NCBI GenBank assembly: GCA_964590255.1
Contig: CAZPYA010000015.1
Span: forward strand, 1-64,000
DNA length: 64,000 bases
Direction of reading: 5' to 3'
Source: JAKIYB01 sp964590255
GTDB taxonomy: Bacteria; Armatimonadota; Hebobacteria; CAIYQO01
Numbering within the stretch: the first letter of the stretch is position 1; each line of letters opens with the position of its first letter. The translations under genes and the position numbers were made by a program. The notes under the pieces are model-generated. The model ran no database searches, had not been told where the DNA came from, and was given only the letters and a program-made list of their open reading frames with translations. This document shows positions 44,414 through 52,600 of this stretch, in pieces.

Positions 44414-44502
44414 GGCAGCGAGTTTGGAAGCCGACGGGAGTCGCGCTCAGCTTCCACTGATACACCTGGGCGCGACTCCCGTCGGCTTCCAGACTTGCTG
44501 CT
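44414..44502. repeat. REP palindrome, copy A (downstream of RAYT gene)
   Basis: GGAAGCCGACGGGAGTCGCG (from 44426) pairs perfectly with CGCGACTCCCGTCGGCTTCC (to 44490). The loop contains CAGCTTCCACTGATACACCT. Outer bases GGCAGCGAGTTT/AGACTTGCTGC extend the stem imperfectly. A near-identical copy lies on the other side of the RAYT gene. Confidence 0.85.
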
Positions 44503-44545
44503 CTATTCGAGGGGTAAACCTTCATCAGTCCACCAGTATTCCCGA

Positions 44546-45064
44546 TCAATGGGGATGATACAAGGACGTTCCGGGAAATACATCGCGGTAAAAGCTGGAG
44601 TATGGATATTCATCCGCATGCTGGATAAGACCCCATCGCAACGGATTGTTATAGATATAGTTGATCTTTTGCCGAATCATCCAATCGCTGTAGAGATGAA
44701 AGTTATGCTTGCCATCCTGCCAGAGTTGCGCGCGTCCGTCCGGCGTCGCGGTTAACCACCGTTGCACGGCAGCATGATTCGTCAATTCCGCCAGACGGTA
44801 CACCGCTGTCGTGGCGCCGGCTTTGAATTGCTGCACAAAACGGATAACGCCGCCATCGCGCGGATTGACGATGGCATGCAGATGATCCGGCATCAGCACA
44901 TAGGCGATCAGTCGAGTGAAGTAGGTATCGCAGTGGTGCCGGAGTTCTTCGAGCACACAGCGGGCGTAATGATCATGGACAAAGGGGCGGCGGCGCTCGC
45001 GCACGTTGATGGTGAGGTAATGCAGTACCCCGGTCCGGTCACCGCGATTGATGCGCTTGGCCAT
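44546..45064 (-). CDS. REP-associated tyrosine transposase (RAYT, Y1_Tnp)
   Basis: The 172-residue protein belongs to the IS200/IS605-like Y1 transposases. The HUH motif is MPDHLHAIV (His61, His63), and the catalytic tyrosine is likely in the C-terminal helix RQKINYIYNNPLRWGL, the NP-containing end typical of RAYTs. Such enzymes cut and join single-stranded REP DNA. ATG 45064 has GAGGAGA upstream. It is flanked by REP palindromes at 44414-44502 and 45089-45179, plus a half copy at 45211-45242. It appears intact. Confidence 0.88.
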   Translation of the reverse strand: MAKRINRGDRTGVLHYLTINVRERRRPFVHDHYARCVLEELRHHCDTYFTRLIAYVLMPDHLHAIVNPRDGGVIRFVQQFKAGATTAVYRLAELTNHAAVQRWLTATPDGRAQLWQDGKHNFHLYSDWMIRQKINYIYNNPLRWGLIQHADEYPYSSFYRDVFPGTSLYHPH

Positions 45065-45088
45065 GTTGTCTCCTCCCTGTATGGTTTA

Positions 45089-45179
45089 TGGCAGCGAGTC
45101 TGGAAGCCGACGCGAGTCGCGCTCAGCTTCCACTGATGCACCTGGGCGCGACTCGCGTCGGCTTCCAGACTCGCTGCCA
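45089..45179. repeat. REP palindrome, copy B
   Basis: TGGCAGCGAGTCTGGAAGCC (from 45089) and GGCTTCCAGACTCGCTGCCA (to 45179) are perfect complements. The stem continues inward with GACGCGAGTCGCGC. It differs from copy A mainly by compensating changes in the stem, which points to selection on the fold. Confidence 0.85.
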
Positions 45180-45210
45180 GATCTACTGCCAGATTCTTCA
45201 TTATCCAACC

Positions 45211-45242
45211 GGCGCGCGACTCCCGGCGGCTTCCAGACTGCT
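45211..45242. repeat. Half REP copy C
   Basis: GGCGCGCGACTCCCGGCGGC followed by TTCCAGACTGCT matches the 3' half of copies A and B. The 5' half is missing. It lies just before the stop of the PfkB kinase gene. Confidence 0.65.
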
Positions 45243-45246
45243 CTAC

Positions 45247-46254
45247 TTATCCCCCGAATATCTCGAGTATTTCCTCGGGGGTAGCGGTGCCGGTAGTGCC
45301 GATTTTCTTCACCACCACGCCGGCGGCAAGGGTGGCCAGGCTAGCAGCTTCCACCCCCGTGGCGCCGGCGGCGAGGGCGGCGGTGAGGGCGGCGCCAAAA
45401 CAGTCGCCGGCGCCGACGGTGTCGATGGGCGGCGTGGCCGGCTGCGCGGGCACGGGCGTCGCGGCGTCGCCGTCCACCCACAGGCAGCCTTTGCCGCCGA
45501 GGGTGAGGCAGACCGGGCCACCGCTGCGCGCGGCGAGTTGGCGGGCGACGTCCGCCAGCTCGGTGTCCGACGCCTCGTGCGGCGACCCGGCGCGGTTGAG
45601 CATCGCCCACGCCTCCACCTCGTTTGGCTTGAGGATGACGGAATGGTAGTCGCCGATGCGGTCGCGGCTGTCCACCACCACCGGCAGGCCGTCGGCGGCG
45701 GCGCGGCACAGGCGCGCCCGCACGGCGGGCGTGACGATGCCATACAGTTGATAATCGGCCACCAGCACGGCGTCGACGTGGGCCAGCAGCGCCTCAAGGC
45801 GTTTCAGTAGACTCTCTTCCAACTCCGGTGGGGTGGGGGTCTGGTTCTCGAAGTAGAGGTGCGGGTCTTCATACACCACGTCGGACAGGCCCTTGCGCAG
45901 CGGTTTGCAGTAGCCGGTGGTGAGGCGGCCGGGGGCATCCACGAAAAAATCGGTGCCGATGCCGGCGTCCGCCATCAGCCGCCGCAGCTCGCGCCCGCGC
46001 CAGTCGTCGCCCAGCGCGGCGAGCATGGGCACGGTGGCGCCGAGGGCGGCGGCGCAGGCGGCGGCGTTGCTGCCCCCGCCGGGCGACATGCGCTCGGTCA
46101 TGATGGGCAGAATGAAGTGCGGATTTTCGCGCGCCAGCCGGCTGCGAGTCATGTCCGCTTCCCAGTAGACATCCAGGCAGGCGTCGCCCACCACGCCGAC
46201 GCGCACGTGGCGGATGGCGGCCAGCAGTTCGGTCAAGCGATGTCGCGTCAGCAT
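45247..46254 (-). CDS. PfkB-family carbohydrate kinase (HldE/RfaE-like)
   Basis: The 335-residue kinase shows the PfkB N-terminal pattern VGVVGDACLDVYWE, the MSPGGGSNAAACAAALGA substrate loop and the DTVGAGDCFGAALTAAL ATP/anion-hole signature with the catalytic Asp. ILKPNEVEAWAML is also typical. The N-terminal part resembles the heptose-7-phosphate kinase domain of HldE, although the nucleotidyltransferase domain is absent. Ribokinase-like alternatives remain. The start at 46254 has GAGGT upstream. Confidence 0.8.
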   Translation of the reverse strand: MLTRHRLTELLAAIRHVRVGVVGDACLDVYWEADMTRSRLARENPHFILPIMTERMSPGGGSNAAACAAALGATVPMLAALGDDWRGRELRRLMADAGIGTDFFVDAPGRLTTGYCKPLRKGLSDVVYEDPHLYFENQTPTPPELEESLLKRLEALLAHVDAVLVADYQLYGIVTPAVRARLCRAAADGLPVVVDSRDRIGDYHSVILKPNEVEAWAMLNRAGSPHEASDTELADVARQLAARSGGPVCLTLGGKGCLWVDGDAATPVPAQPATPPIDTVGAGDCFGAALTAALAAGATGVEAASLATLAAGVVVKKIGTTGTATPEEILEIFGG

Positions 46255-46303
46255 GGCAGTAAACCTCGGGTGTTCATTTCGCGCCCGCCCGGCACTCCTC
46301 CTC

Positions 46304-46342
46304 TTGACAGCCAATCGAGCAAATTCGTATGATTAATCATAC
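46304..46342 (+). promoter_or_regulatory. Promoter with overlapping palindromic operator
   Basis: TTGACA (46304-46309) and TATGAT (46328-46333) are 18 bp apart. The perfect 16-bp palindrome GTATGATTAATCATAC (46327-46342) covers the -10 box and the likely start site. The downstream gene encodes an AbrB-type protein, so autoregulation is likely. CATAC words continue at 46347 and 46353. Confidence 0.65.
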
Positions 46343-46406
46343 TTTTCATACTCATACGACGGTGCAGGCGCTCGTATGGGATAGTGTAGTGAAGAGGGAG
46401 ACATTC

Positions 46407-46673
46407 ATGCCCGGTCCATTTAATATCGAGCAGTATTTTTACGGCTCGGCAACCCTGGGAGAGCGTGGACAGGTGGTCATCCCCGCTGATGCCCGCAAGG
46501 ATTGCGAAATTCAGCCGGGCGACAAGGTGTTGGTGTTCCGGCACCCGCTGCATCCGCATATGTTGATCCTCGCCAAGATCGGCGAGATGCAGGCGCTGCT
46601 GCAGCAAATGGCCCGCGCGCTGGACCAGGCCGCGGAACGCATGGATGAGACGACGATACCCGACGAAGATTGA
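46407..46673 (+). CDS. AbrB/SpoVT-type transcriptional regulator
   Basis: The 88-residue protein has a SpoVT-AbrB swapped-hairpin domain (GSATLGERGQVVIPADARKD and KVLVFRHP) and a C-terminal helix (MQALLQQMARALDQAAERMD) suited to dimerisation. ATG 46407 has AGAGGGAG upstream; the in-frame ATG at 46329 lies in the promoter itself. Only 28 bp separate it from the efflux adaptor gene, so it probably regulates the efflux operon as well as itself. Confidence 0.88.
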   Translation: MPGPFNIEQYFYGSATLGERGQVVIPADARKDCEIQPGDKVLVFRHPLHPHMLILAKIGEMQALLQQMARALDQAAERMDETTIPDED

Positions 46674-46701
46674 TCGCGTTACAAAAAATCGGAGAAGATG
46701 C

Positions 46702-48360
46702 ATGAGCAAGTTTACGCTACCCCTGATCGGCGTTGCGCTGTTGTTGATCGCCGGGTGCAAGACCGCGCCTCAGCAGCAAGCCGGCGAACCGAACACAACG
46801 CCGAAGAAGGTGCCCACCACGGTGACCGCGATGGCGCTGGTGCCGCGCACGCTGGACGAGCGCGTGGAGGTGACCGGCACGCTGCAGCCGGATGACCAGG
46901 TAGACGTGGGCACCCGCTCCGCGGGTCGCATCGCCTGGATCATCGGGAAGGAAGGCATGAAAGTGCAGCGGGGCAAGCCGGTGGCCCGGTTGGAAGACAC
47001 CGACGCCCGCTCGCAGGTGCGCGCGGCGAAGGCGGCACTGGCTGCCGCGCGGGCGCGGGTGGAGCAAGCGGAAGCGGCGGTGCTGCAGCAGACCACCGCC
47101 ACCGATTCCGGCGTTGCCACCGCCCGGGCCGGGGTGGCCGCCGCCAAGGCGCGCCTGCGGCAGGCGCAGGCCGCCGCCGAAGCTCAGGATGCCTCGGCGA
47201 AGGCGCAGGTGAAGGCTGCACAGGCGATGCTGGACGCGGCGAACAGCCGGCTGGCGCTGTTGAAGAACGGGTCTCGCTCGCAAGAGCGCACCATCGCTGA
47301 GAACAACGTAAAGCTGGCCCAGGCGACCTTCGACCTCGATAAATCGAATTACGAGCGGTATAAGACGCTGTATGACAAAGGCGCGGTCTCGCGCTCCGTG
47401 CTGGATGGCATGGAGACGAAGATGCGCCTGTCGGAGACGCAGTGGCAGTCCGCCAAGCAGTCGCTGTCCATGGTGCAGGAAGGCGCGCGCACCGAGGATA
47501 TCCAGGGCGCGCAAGCGGCGGTGCGCCAGGCGCAGGAAGGCGTCGACACCGCCCGCGCCAACCTGAAGCAGACCGACGTGGCCAATGCCAACGTGGAGAT
47601 CGCGAAGACGGGCGTGGCGCAGGCGGAGGCCGCGCTGGATGCCGCGAAGGCCACCGGCCAGGTGAACGTGATGCGCGACAAGGACGTGCTGGCCGCCCGC
47701 GCCGGCGTGCAGCAGGCGCAGGCGGCGCTGGCCACCGCGGACGAATATCTGCGCAACATGACGATTTTCTCGCCGGTGGACGGCGTCGTCGCCACGCGCA
47801 TGGCGGAGGTGGGACAGAGCCTGGGCAACGGCGACCCGGTACTGCGGCTGACCACGAACAATGCGCTGTATTTCGAGGCGCAGGTGTCCGAGCTGGATGC
47901 CCCGCGCCTGCGGGCCGGGCAGACGGTGATGCTGGCCGTCGACGCGCTGCAGGGCGAACGCGGCAACCTGTATTCGCAGAGCGCCTCGCGCCTGTTTGCC
48001 GGCACGGTGGAGAAGGTGGTGCCGGTGGTCAACGCGCAGACGCGTAACTTCACCGTGCGCGTGGTGGTGCCCCGCTCGGCGCAGCTCTGTCCCGGCATGT
48101 TCGCCCGCGGCTCGGTGGTGACGGCCACGCACCTGAACGCCGTGACCGTGCCGAAGGACGCGCTGGTGAAGCGTGAAGGGAAGACCTACGTCTTCGTGGC
48201 CGCAAAGAATGCCGCCAGCCAGCGCGACGTGATCCTCGGCGCCAGCGACGCCACCGCTGTGCAGGTCATCAGCGGCGTGCAGCCCGGCGAGATGGTTATC
48301 GTCGAAGGCCAGCAGACGCTGAAAGACGGCGACACGCTGGTGGTGAAGGGGAAGAAATAG
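46702..48360 (+). CDS. RND efflux periplasmic adaptor (membrane fusion lipoprotein)
   Basis: The 552-residue protein begins with a lipoprotein signal (GVALLLIAGC). The barrel-sandwich halves flank a very long helical hairpin (about 100-340) composed of Ala/Gln-rich heptads, with several near-repeats of the AAxAxLxQAQ type. The beta-barrel and membrane-proximal domains follow (MTIFSPVDGVVATRMAEVGQ, YFEAQVSELDAPRLRAGQ). The hairpin is longer than in AcrA, suggesting a wide reach to the outer membrane. ATG 46702 has GGAGAAG upstream. It pairs with the RND pump 95 bp downstream. Confidence 0.9.
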   Translation: MSKFTLPLIGVALLLIAGCKTAPQQQAGEPNTTPKKVPTTVTAMALVPRTLDERVEVTGTLQPDDQVDVGTRSAGRIAWIIGKEGMKVQRGKPVARLEDTDARSQVRAAKAALAAARARVEQAEAAVLQQTTATDSGVATARAGVAAAKARLRQAQAAAEAQDASAKAQVKAAQAMLDAANSRLALLKNGSRSQERTIAENNVKLAQATFDLDKSNYERYKTLYDKGAVSRSVLDGMETKMRLSETQWQSAKQSLSMVQEGARTEDIQGAQAAVRQAQEGVDTARANLKQTDVANANVEIAKTGVAQAEAALDAAKATGQVNVMRDKDVLAARAGVQQAQAALATADEYLRNMTIFSPVDGVVATRMAEVGQSLGNGDPVLRLTTNNALYFEAQVSELDAPRLRAGQTVMLAVDALQGERGNLYSQSASRLFAGTVEKVVPVVNAQTRNFTVRVVVPRSAQLCPGMFARGSVVTATHLNAVTVPKDALVKREGKTYVFVAAKNAASQRDVILGASDATAVQVISGVQPGEMVIVEGQQTLKDGDTLVVKGKK

Positions 48361-48392
48361 GGGATGAGTTCCCGGTGTGAGATCATATTCAG

Positions 48393-48414
48393 GCGGGGGA
48401 TTTCAATCCCCCGC
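48393..48414. other. Small hairpin between adaptor and transporter genes
   Basis: GCGGGGGAT TTCA ATCCCCCGC is a perfect 9-bp stem. It may reduce read-through or protect the 3' end of the adaptor message. Confidence 0.45.
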
Positions 48415-48455
48415 GTGAACCAGCAACGGTCTTTGATAGATAGGACGCACCCGAT

Positions 48456-51400
48456 ATGTGGTTAACCAAATTATCCATCACCCGTCCGGTGACGATTTTG
48501 ATGCTGGTGTTGGCGCTGGTCGTGCTCGGCCTGCAGTCGCGCAGCAAGTTGTCGGTAGACCTGTATCCGGACATCGAGTTCCCGATGGTCTACATCACCA
48601 CCGTCTATCCCGGCACCGGGCCGGAGGAGATGGAGACGCTGATCTCCAAGCCCATCGAGGACGCGGTGAGCACCATCAGCGGGTTGAACAAGCTGGCGTC
48701 GACCTCGTCGGAAGGCGTGTCGCAGGTGATGATGGAGTTCGAGATCGGCACGGACGTGGACGTGGCGGTGGCGGACATCCGCAGCAAGCTGGACGTGCTG
48801 CGCAACAAGCTGCCGGAGGACGCGGAGGCGCCCACCGTTATCAAGGCGGACGTGAAGGCGATTCCCATTATCTCGCTGAGCCTGAAAAGCGACCGCTTGA
48901 GCTCTATCGAGGTGCGCCGGCTGGCCGACGACGTGCTGAAGGACCGGCTGAGCCAGATTCCGGGCGTAGCGTCGGTATTCGTTTCCGGCGGCGACGAGCG
49001 CGAGGTGCAGGTGCGCGTGGACAACGCCCGGCTGCAGGCCTACGGACTGAGCATTCAGCAGGTAGCGAGCGCGTTGAAGGCGGAGAACCTGAACCTGCCG
49101 TCCGGCGCCATCGACGAGGAAAACCGCACCTCGGCGGTGCGCGTGATGGGCGAGTTTACCGATCCCGACGAGATCCTCAACGTGCGCATCCCCAACGCGC
49201 GCAACAACCCGAACCTCACCGTGCGTGACGTGGTGGTGAATGGCGTCATCGACGACACCGTCGCCGAGTCGAACACTTACACCCGCGTGGACGGCGGCAA
49301 CAGCGTGGCGCTCACCCTGCAAAAGCAGTCGGACGGCAATACCGTGAAAGTGGTCGAGGACGTGCGCAAGGAGCTGGAGAAGCTCACCGGTGAGGAGTTC
49401 CTCGAACGCAAGGGGTTGGCGAAGGCGATGTATAAGGCGCCGAAGGGCCCGGTGCTGCTGGATCCGGAGCAGGTGCAGGTGAATGTGGCATGGGACCAGT
49501 CCACCTTCATTAAAGAGACGCTGGATGACGTGTATAAGTCGCTCATCGAAGGCGCGGCGCTGGCGGTGCTCATTGTCTTCCTCTTCCTGCACAGCCTGCG
49601 CGGCACGTTCATCGTGGCGCTGGCCATTCCCACCTCGATGATCGCCACCTTCATCGTCATGAATATCCTCGGCTTCTCCATCAACATGATGTCGATGATG
49701 GGGTTGTCGCTCTCGGTGGGGATTCTCGTCGACGACTCCATCGTCGTCTTGGAAAATATTCACCGGCACCTGAAGATGGGCAAGTCGGTGCGGCAGGCGG
49801 CGATCGACGGCCGTACGGAGATCGGCCTTGCCGCCATGACCATCACGCTGGTGGACGTGGTGGTGTTCGTGCCCATCGCCTTCATGGGCGGCATCGTGGG
49901 GCAGTTCTTCCGCCAGTTCGGCATCGTGGTGGCTACCGCCACGCTCTTCTCGCTCTTCGTCTCCTTCACGCTGACGCCGATGCTGGCGTCGCGCTGGCTG
50001 AAGAGCCACGCGGAGGAAGAGGACGCGGCGAAGGGGCAGGATCCGGATAAATTCAACCTGGCGCGCTGGTTCTTCAGCAGTTGGGAGAACGGCTACGACG
50101 CTGTCGCCGGCGCATATCACAGCGTGCTGAGGTGGGCGTTGGAGCACCGCGCGGCGGTGATCAGCATCGGCCTGATGACATTTATGGCTAGTATCGCCAT
50201 CACCATGCCGAAGCTACCCGGCGCGGCCGTCGCCGCGCTGCCCACGCTATTGCCGGTGCTGCTGCTCATCGGCGGCATCTGCTGGGTCGCCAGCCTGCTG
50301 CACGGCGCCATACGCACGCTCTTTGTCGTTATCGCGCTGATTGCTTCGCTGGCGCTGGCGGGTATCTCCGGGGGAATGGCGGTGAAGGCGCTGCAGCCAC
50401 ACAAGGTGCAGATGATCCCGGTGCTGATGATCCTGCTGGTGTTCGGCATTATCGGTTACATGCTGTCGTTGCGCAAGGCAAATCCCGACGACACGCCGTC
50501 GACGAGCGTCTTCCGGCCCATCGCGGTCGCCGCCAGCGTGCTCATCTTCGTCTGTCTGTTCATCCCCGCGAAGTTTGGCGTGGAGTTCGCGCCGAAGATG
50601 GACCGCGGCAGCTTTACCGTGAAGCTGGAGGCGGATGTGGGGACGGCGCTGGACACCACCGACCGGGCGGTGATGGCGGTGGAAAAGACGCTGCTGGACA
50701 AGAAGCTGTTCCCGCAGGTGGAGACGGTGTTCACCACGGTGGGATCGGCCGGCGGCAGCCGCTTTAGCGAGGCCAGCGGCGGCGAGTCGAACATGGCGGA
50801 GATGAATATCCAGTTGCGCGACTTGCAGAAAGGCGACTTGCGCTCGGATAAGGTGATCGCGCGGGTGAACGAGTATTTTGCCACAGAAGCGCCCATCCCC
50901 GGCATGAAAGTCACCGCCGCGGAAGAGACCGGCGGCCCGGGCGGCGCGATGATCTCCATCGAGGTGGTCGGCACCGACACGAAGGTGATTCAACGCGCGG
51001 CCAGCCGCATCGCTGAGGCGGTGAGCGCCATCGAAGGCACCTACGGCGTGGAGCTGTCGTCGCGCGAAGGGCGTCCGGAACTGCAGGCGCGCATCGATCG
51101 CGACCGCGCCGCGCAGTACGGCATGAGCGTGGCGCAGATTGCCTCCGCGCTGCGCACCAGCCTGGAGGGCGACACTTCGACGAAGTACCGAGAAGGCGGC
51201 AAGGAATACGATATCCGCATCCTGCTGCCGGAGGAACAGCGGAGCGTGTTGAACCAGGTGCCGGACATGGTGGTGGGCACCTCGCCCAGCGGCCAGCCGG
51301 TGCATTTGCGCCATGTCGCGACCTTCGCCAACGACGTGGGCCCCACGAAGGTGGAGCGCACCAACCGCCAGCGCTCGGTGACGATTCAGGGGAACCTGAA

Positions 51401-52100
51401 CGAAGGCGTGCCCCTTGGTAACATCAAGCCGAGTATCGACGCCGCCATTCAGAAGCTGCAGGACGAAGGCAAGCTGGACGGCGTCAGCTTCAACTGGTCG
51501 GGCCAGGCTGAGGAGATGCAGTCCTCTTTCCAGGACATGTTCAGCGCGCTGGGGCTGTCCATCCTGATGGTGTTCATGCTCATGTCCGCGCTGTTCGAGT
51601 CGGTACTGGCGCCGCTGATCATCATGCTGGCGGTGCCGCAGGCGATGGCCGGGGCGCTCTTCGCGCTGTCGTTCAGCGGCAAGTCGCTGAATATCGTCTC
51701 GATGATCGGCGTAATCATGCTGGTGGGCCTGGTGACAAAGAACGCCATCCTGGTGGTGGACTACACCAATACGCTGCGGCGCGACGAGAAGCTGTCGCGG
51801 CGCGACGCGCTGCTGCGCGCCGGCCCCACGCGGTTGCGCCCGATTCTCATGACCACGCTGGCGATGATCTTCGGCATGCTGCCGACCGCCCTCGCGCTGA
51901 ACCAGGGCGCGGAGATGCGCCAGCCGATGGCCATCGCGGTAATCGGCGGCCTGCTGCTGTCGATGTTCCTCACGCTGCTAATGGTGCCGGTGTTCTACGA
52001 GATTATCGACGACATCGGACAGCGCATCACGCGGTTCAAGGAGCGCCTGCTGCGCATAGCACCGAAAGAGGAAGACGCATCGCTGACGTTTGAGGAATAA
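48456..52100 (+). CDS. RND-family efflux transporter with enlarged second membrane half
   Basis: The 1214-residue pump starts MWLTKLSITRPVTILMLVLA, the hydrophobe/amphiphile efflux opening. The first porter domain and TM2-TM6 bundle are regular (FIVALAIPTSMIATFIVMNI, GILVDDSIVVLENIHRHLK with the conserved acidic pair). Between about residues 586 and 701, where a single TM7 is usual, there are several additional hydrophobic segments. The second porter domain and TM8-TM12 (IMLVGLVTKNAILVVDYTNT) are normal. It exports drugs or other hydrophobic molecules by proton antiport. A matching outer-membrane channel gene is not nearby. Confidence 0.92.
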   Translation: MWLTKLSITRPVTILMLVLALVVLGLQSRSKLSVDLYPDIEFPMVYITTVYPGTGPEEMETLISKPIEDAVSTISGLNKLASTSSEGVSQVMMEFEIGTDVDVAVADIRSKLDVLRNKLPEDAEAPTVIKADVKAIPIISLSLKSDRLSSIEVRRLADDVLKDRLSQIPGVASVFVSGGDEREVQVRVDNARLQAYGLSIQQVASALKAENLNLPSGAIDEENRTSAVRVMGEFTDPDEILNVRIPNARNNPNLTVRDVVVNGVIDDTVAESNTYTRVDGGNSVALTLQKQSDGNTVKVVEDVRKELEKLTGEEFLERKGLAKAMYKAPKGPVLLDPEQVQVNVAWDQSTFIKETLDDVYKSLIEGAALAVLIVFLFLHSLRGTFIVALAIPTSMIATFIVMNILGFSINMMSMMGLSLSVGILVDDSIVVLENIHRHLKMGKSVRQAAIDGRTEIGLAAMTITLVDVVVFVPIAFMGGIVGQFFRQFGIVVATATLFSLFVSFTLTPMLASRWLKSHAEEEDAAKGQDPDKFNLARWFFSSWENGYDAVAGAYHSVLRWALEHRAAVISIGLMTFMASIAITMPKLPGAAVAALPTLLPVLLLIGGICWVASLLHGAIRTLFVVIALIASLALAGISGGMAVKALQPHKVQMIPVLMILLVFGIIGYMLSLRKANPDDTPSTSVFRPIAVAASVLIFVCLFIPAKFGVEFAPKMDRGSFTVKLEADVGTALDTTDRAVMAVEKTLLDKKLFPQVETVFTTVGSAGGSRFSEASGGESNMAEMNIQLRDLQKGDLRSDKVIARVNEYFATEAPIPGMKVTAAEETGGPGGAMISIEVVGTDTKVIQRAASRIAEAVSAIEGTYGVELSSREGRPELQARIDRDRAAQYGMSVAQIASALRTSLEGDTSTKYREGGKEYDIRILLPEEQRSVLNQVPDMVVGTSPSGQPVHLRHVATFANDVGPTKVERTNRQRSVTIQGNLNEGVPLGNIKPSIDAAIQKLQDEGKLDGVSFNWSGQAEEMQSSFQDMFSALGLSILMVFMLMSALFESVLAPLIIMLAVPQAMAGALFALSFSGKSLNIVSMIGVIMLVGLVTKNAILVVDYTNTLRRDEKLSRRDALLRAGPTRLRPILMTTLAMIFGMLPTALALNQGAEMRQPMAIAVIGGLLLSMFLTLLMVPVFYEIIDDIGQRITRFKERLLRIAPKEEDASLTFEE

Positions 52101-52123
52101 GGCGCGGCTTTTCCCCCCCTCTC

Positions 52124-52160
52124 ACCCCCCTCTCCCAGCGGAGAGGGGGGTGTTTTGTTT
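52124..52160 (+). terminator. Intrinsic terminator of the efflux operon
   Basis: ACCCCCCTCTCC CAGC GGAGAGGGGGGT is a perfect 12-bp stem followed by GTTTTGTTT. It lies 23 bp after the transporter stop. Confidence 0.85.
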
Positions 52161-52210
52161 GGTGGGATGGAGACGGATGGGAGATATAGGACTGGGTGAT
52201 ATGCCCGTGT

Positions 52211-52268
52211 TTTGCCAGAATTTGCCAGCTTCTCGACGGTTCGCCAGGTTTTACCGGGATTTACCAGT
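52211..52268. promoter_or_regulatory. 10-bp-periodic repeats upstream of mraZ, array 1
   Basis: Read 5'-3' the successive decamers begin TTTGCCAG, TTTGCCAG, TCTCGACG, TCGCCAGG, TTACCGGG, TTACCAGT. On the minus strand this is a repeat of CTGGYRAA with one degenerate unit. The 10-bp period and short core resemble MraZ-binding arrays. It lies about 330 bp upstream of the mraZ start. Confidence 0.4.
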
Positions 52269-52488
52269 GGGGGAGCGGGTGGCGTGGTTGCCGAGGGTGC
52301 GTTAGCCGGCCGGTGCCGGCGCCGCGGGGCCATGCGTTCGGAAACCGGTGCAAAAATAGAGAAAAAATGTGTGAATTTTCGTGCGTGTGGACATACATGC
52401 AAACAGACGTTAAAGAAACATGTGTCACCACCAATAAAATATTTTCAAATATTTCACCAAAACGCTTGCTCCCCCGGCAAGAAAGCAC

Positions 52489-52517
52489 TTGTGCGATTTG
52501 GTTTTTGGCGGTAATAT
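52489..52517 (+). promoter_or_regulatory. Probable promoter of the mraZ cluster
   Basis: TTGTGC (52489-52494) and TAATAT (52512-52517) are 17 bp apart. An AT-rich palindrome (AAATATTTTCAAATATTT, about 52437-52454) lies upstream. The remaining gap 52269-52488 contains no gene. Confidence 0.5.
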
Positions 52518-52561
52518 TTGGGGCGAAGGCGACAATACCAATCCACTGCCCCCTGAATTTT

Positions 52562-52600
52562 TAGGGAAATTGGTGAATTCTGGTAATTTGATGGAAATCA
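52562..52600 (+). promoter_or_regulatory. 10-bp-periodic repeats at the mraZ start, array 2
   Basis: TAGGGAAAT, TGGTGAATTC, TGGTAATTTG and TGGAAATCA follow one another with TGG or GGG at 10-11 bp steps (52564, 52571, 52581, 52592). The core TGGTRAATT is the minus-strand unit of array 1. The last unit overlaps the ATG at 52591, so binding would block translation initiation DNA as well as early elongation. Confidence 0.4.

Noticed and set aside
44414..45242. Palindromes around 44.4-45.2 kb as a CRISPR array
   Set aside because: Only two and a half copies, no regular spacers, no cas genes; the RAYT gene between them explains the repeats.
46717..48132. 471-residue open frame antisense to the efflux adaptor
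   Set aside because: Leu/Arg/His-rich shadow of Ala/Gln heptads; the plus strand is clearly an adaptor lipoprotein.
52211..52268. Phased repeats as a CRISPR or origin iteron array
   Set aside because: Units are about 10 bp with no spacers and no replication gene; position before mraZ suggests an operator.
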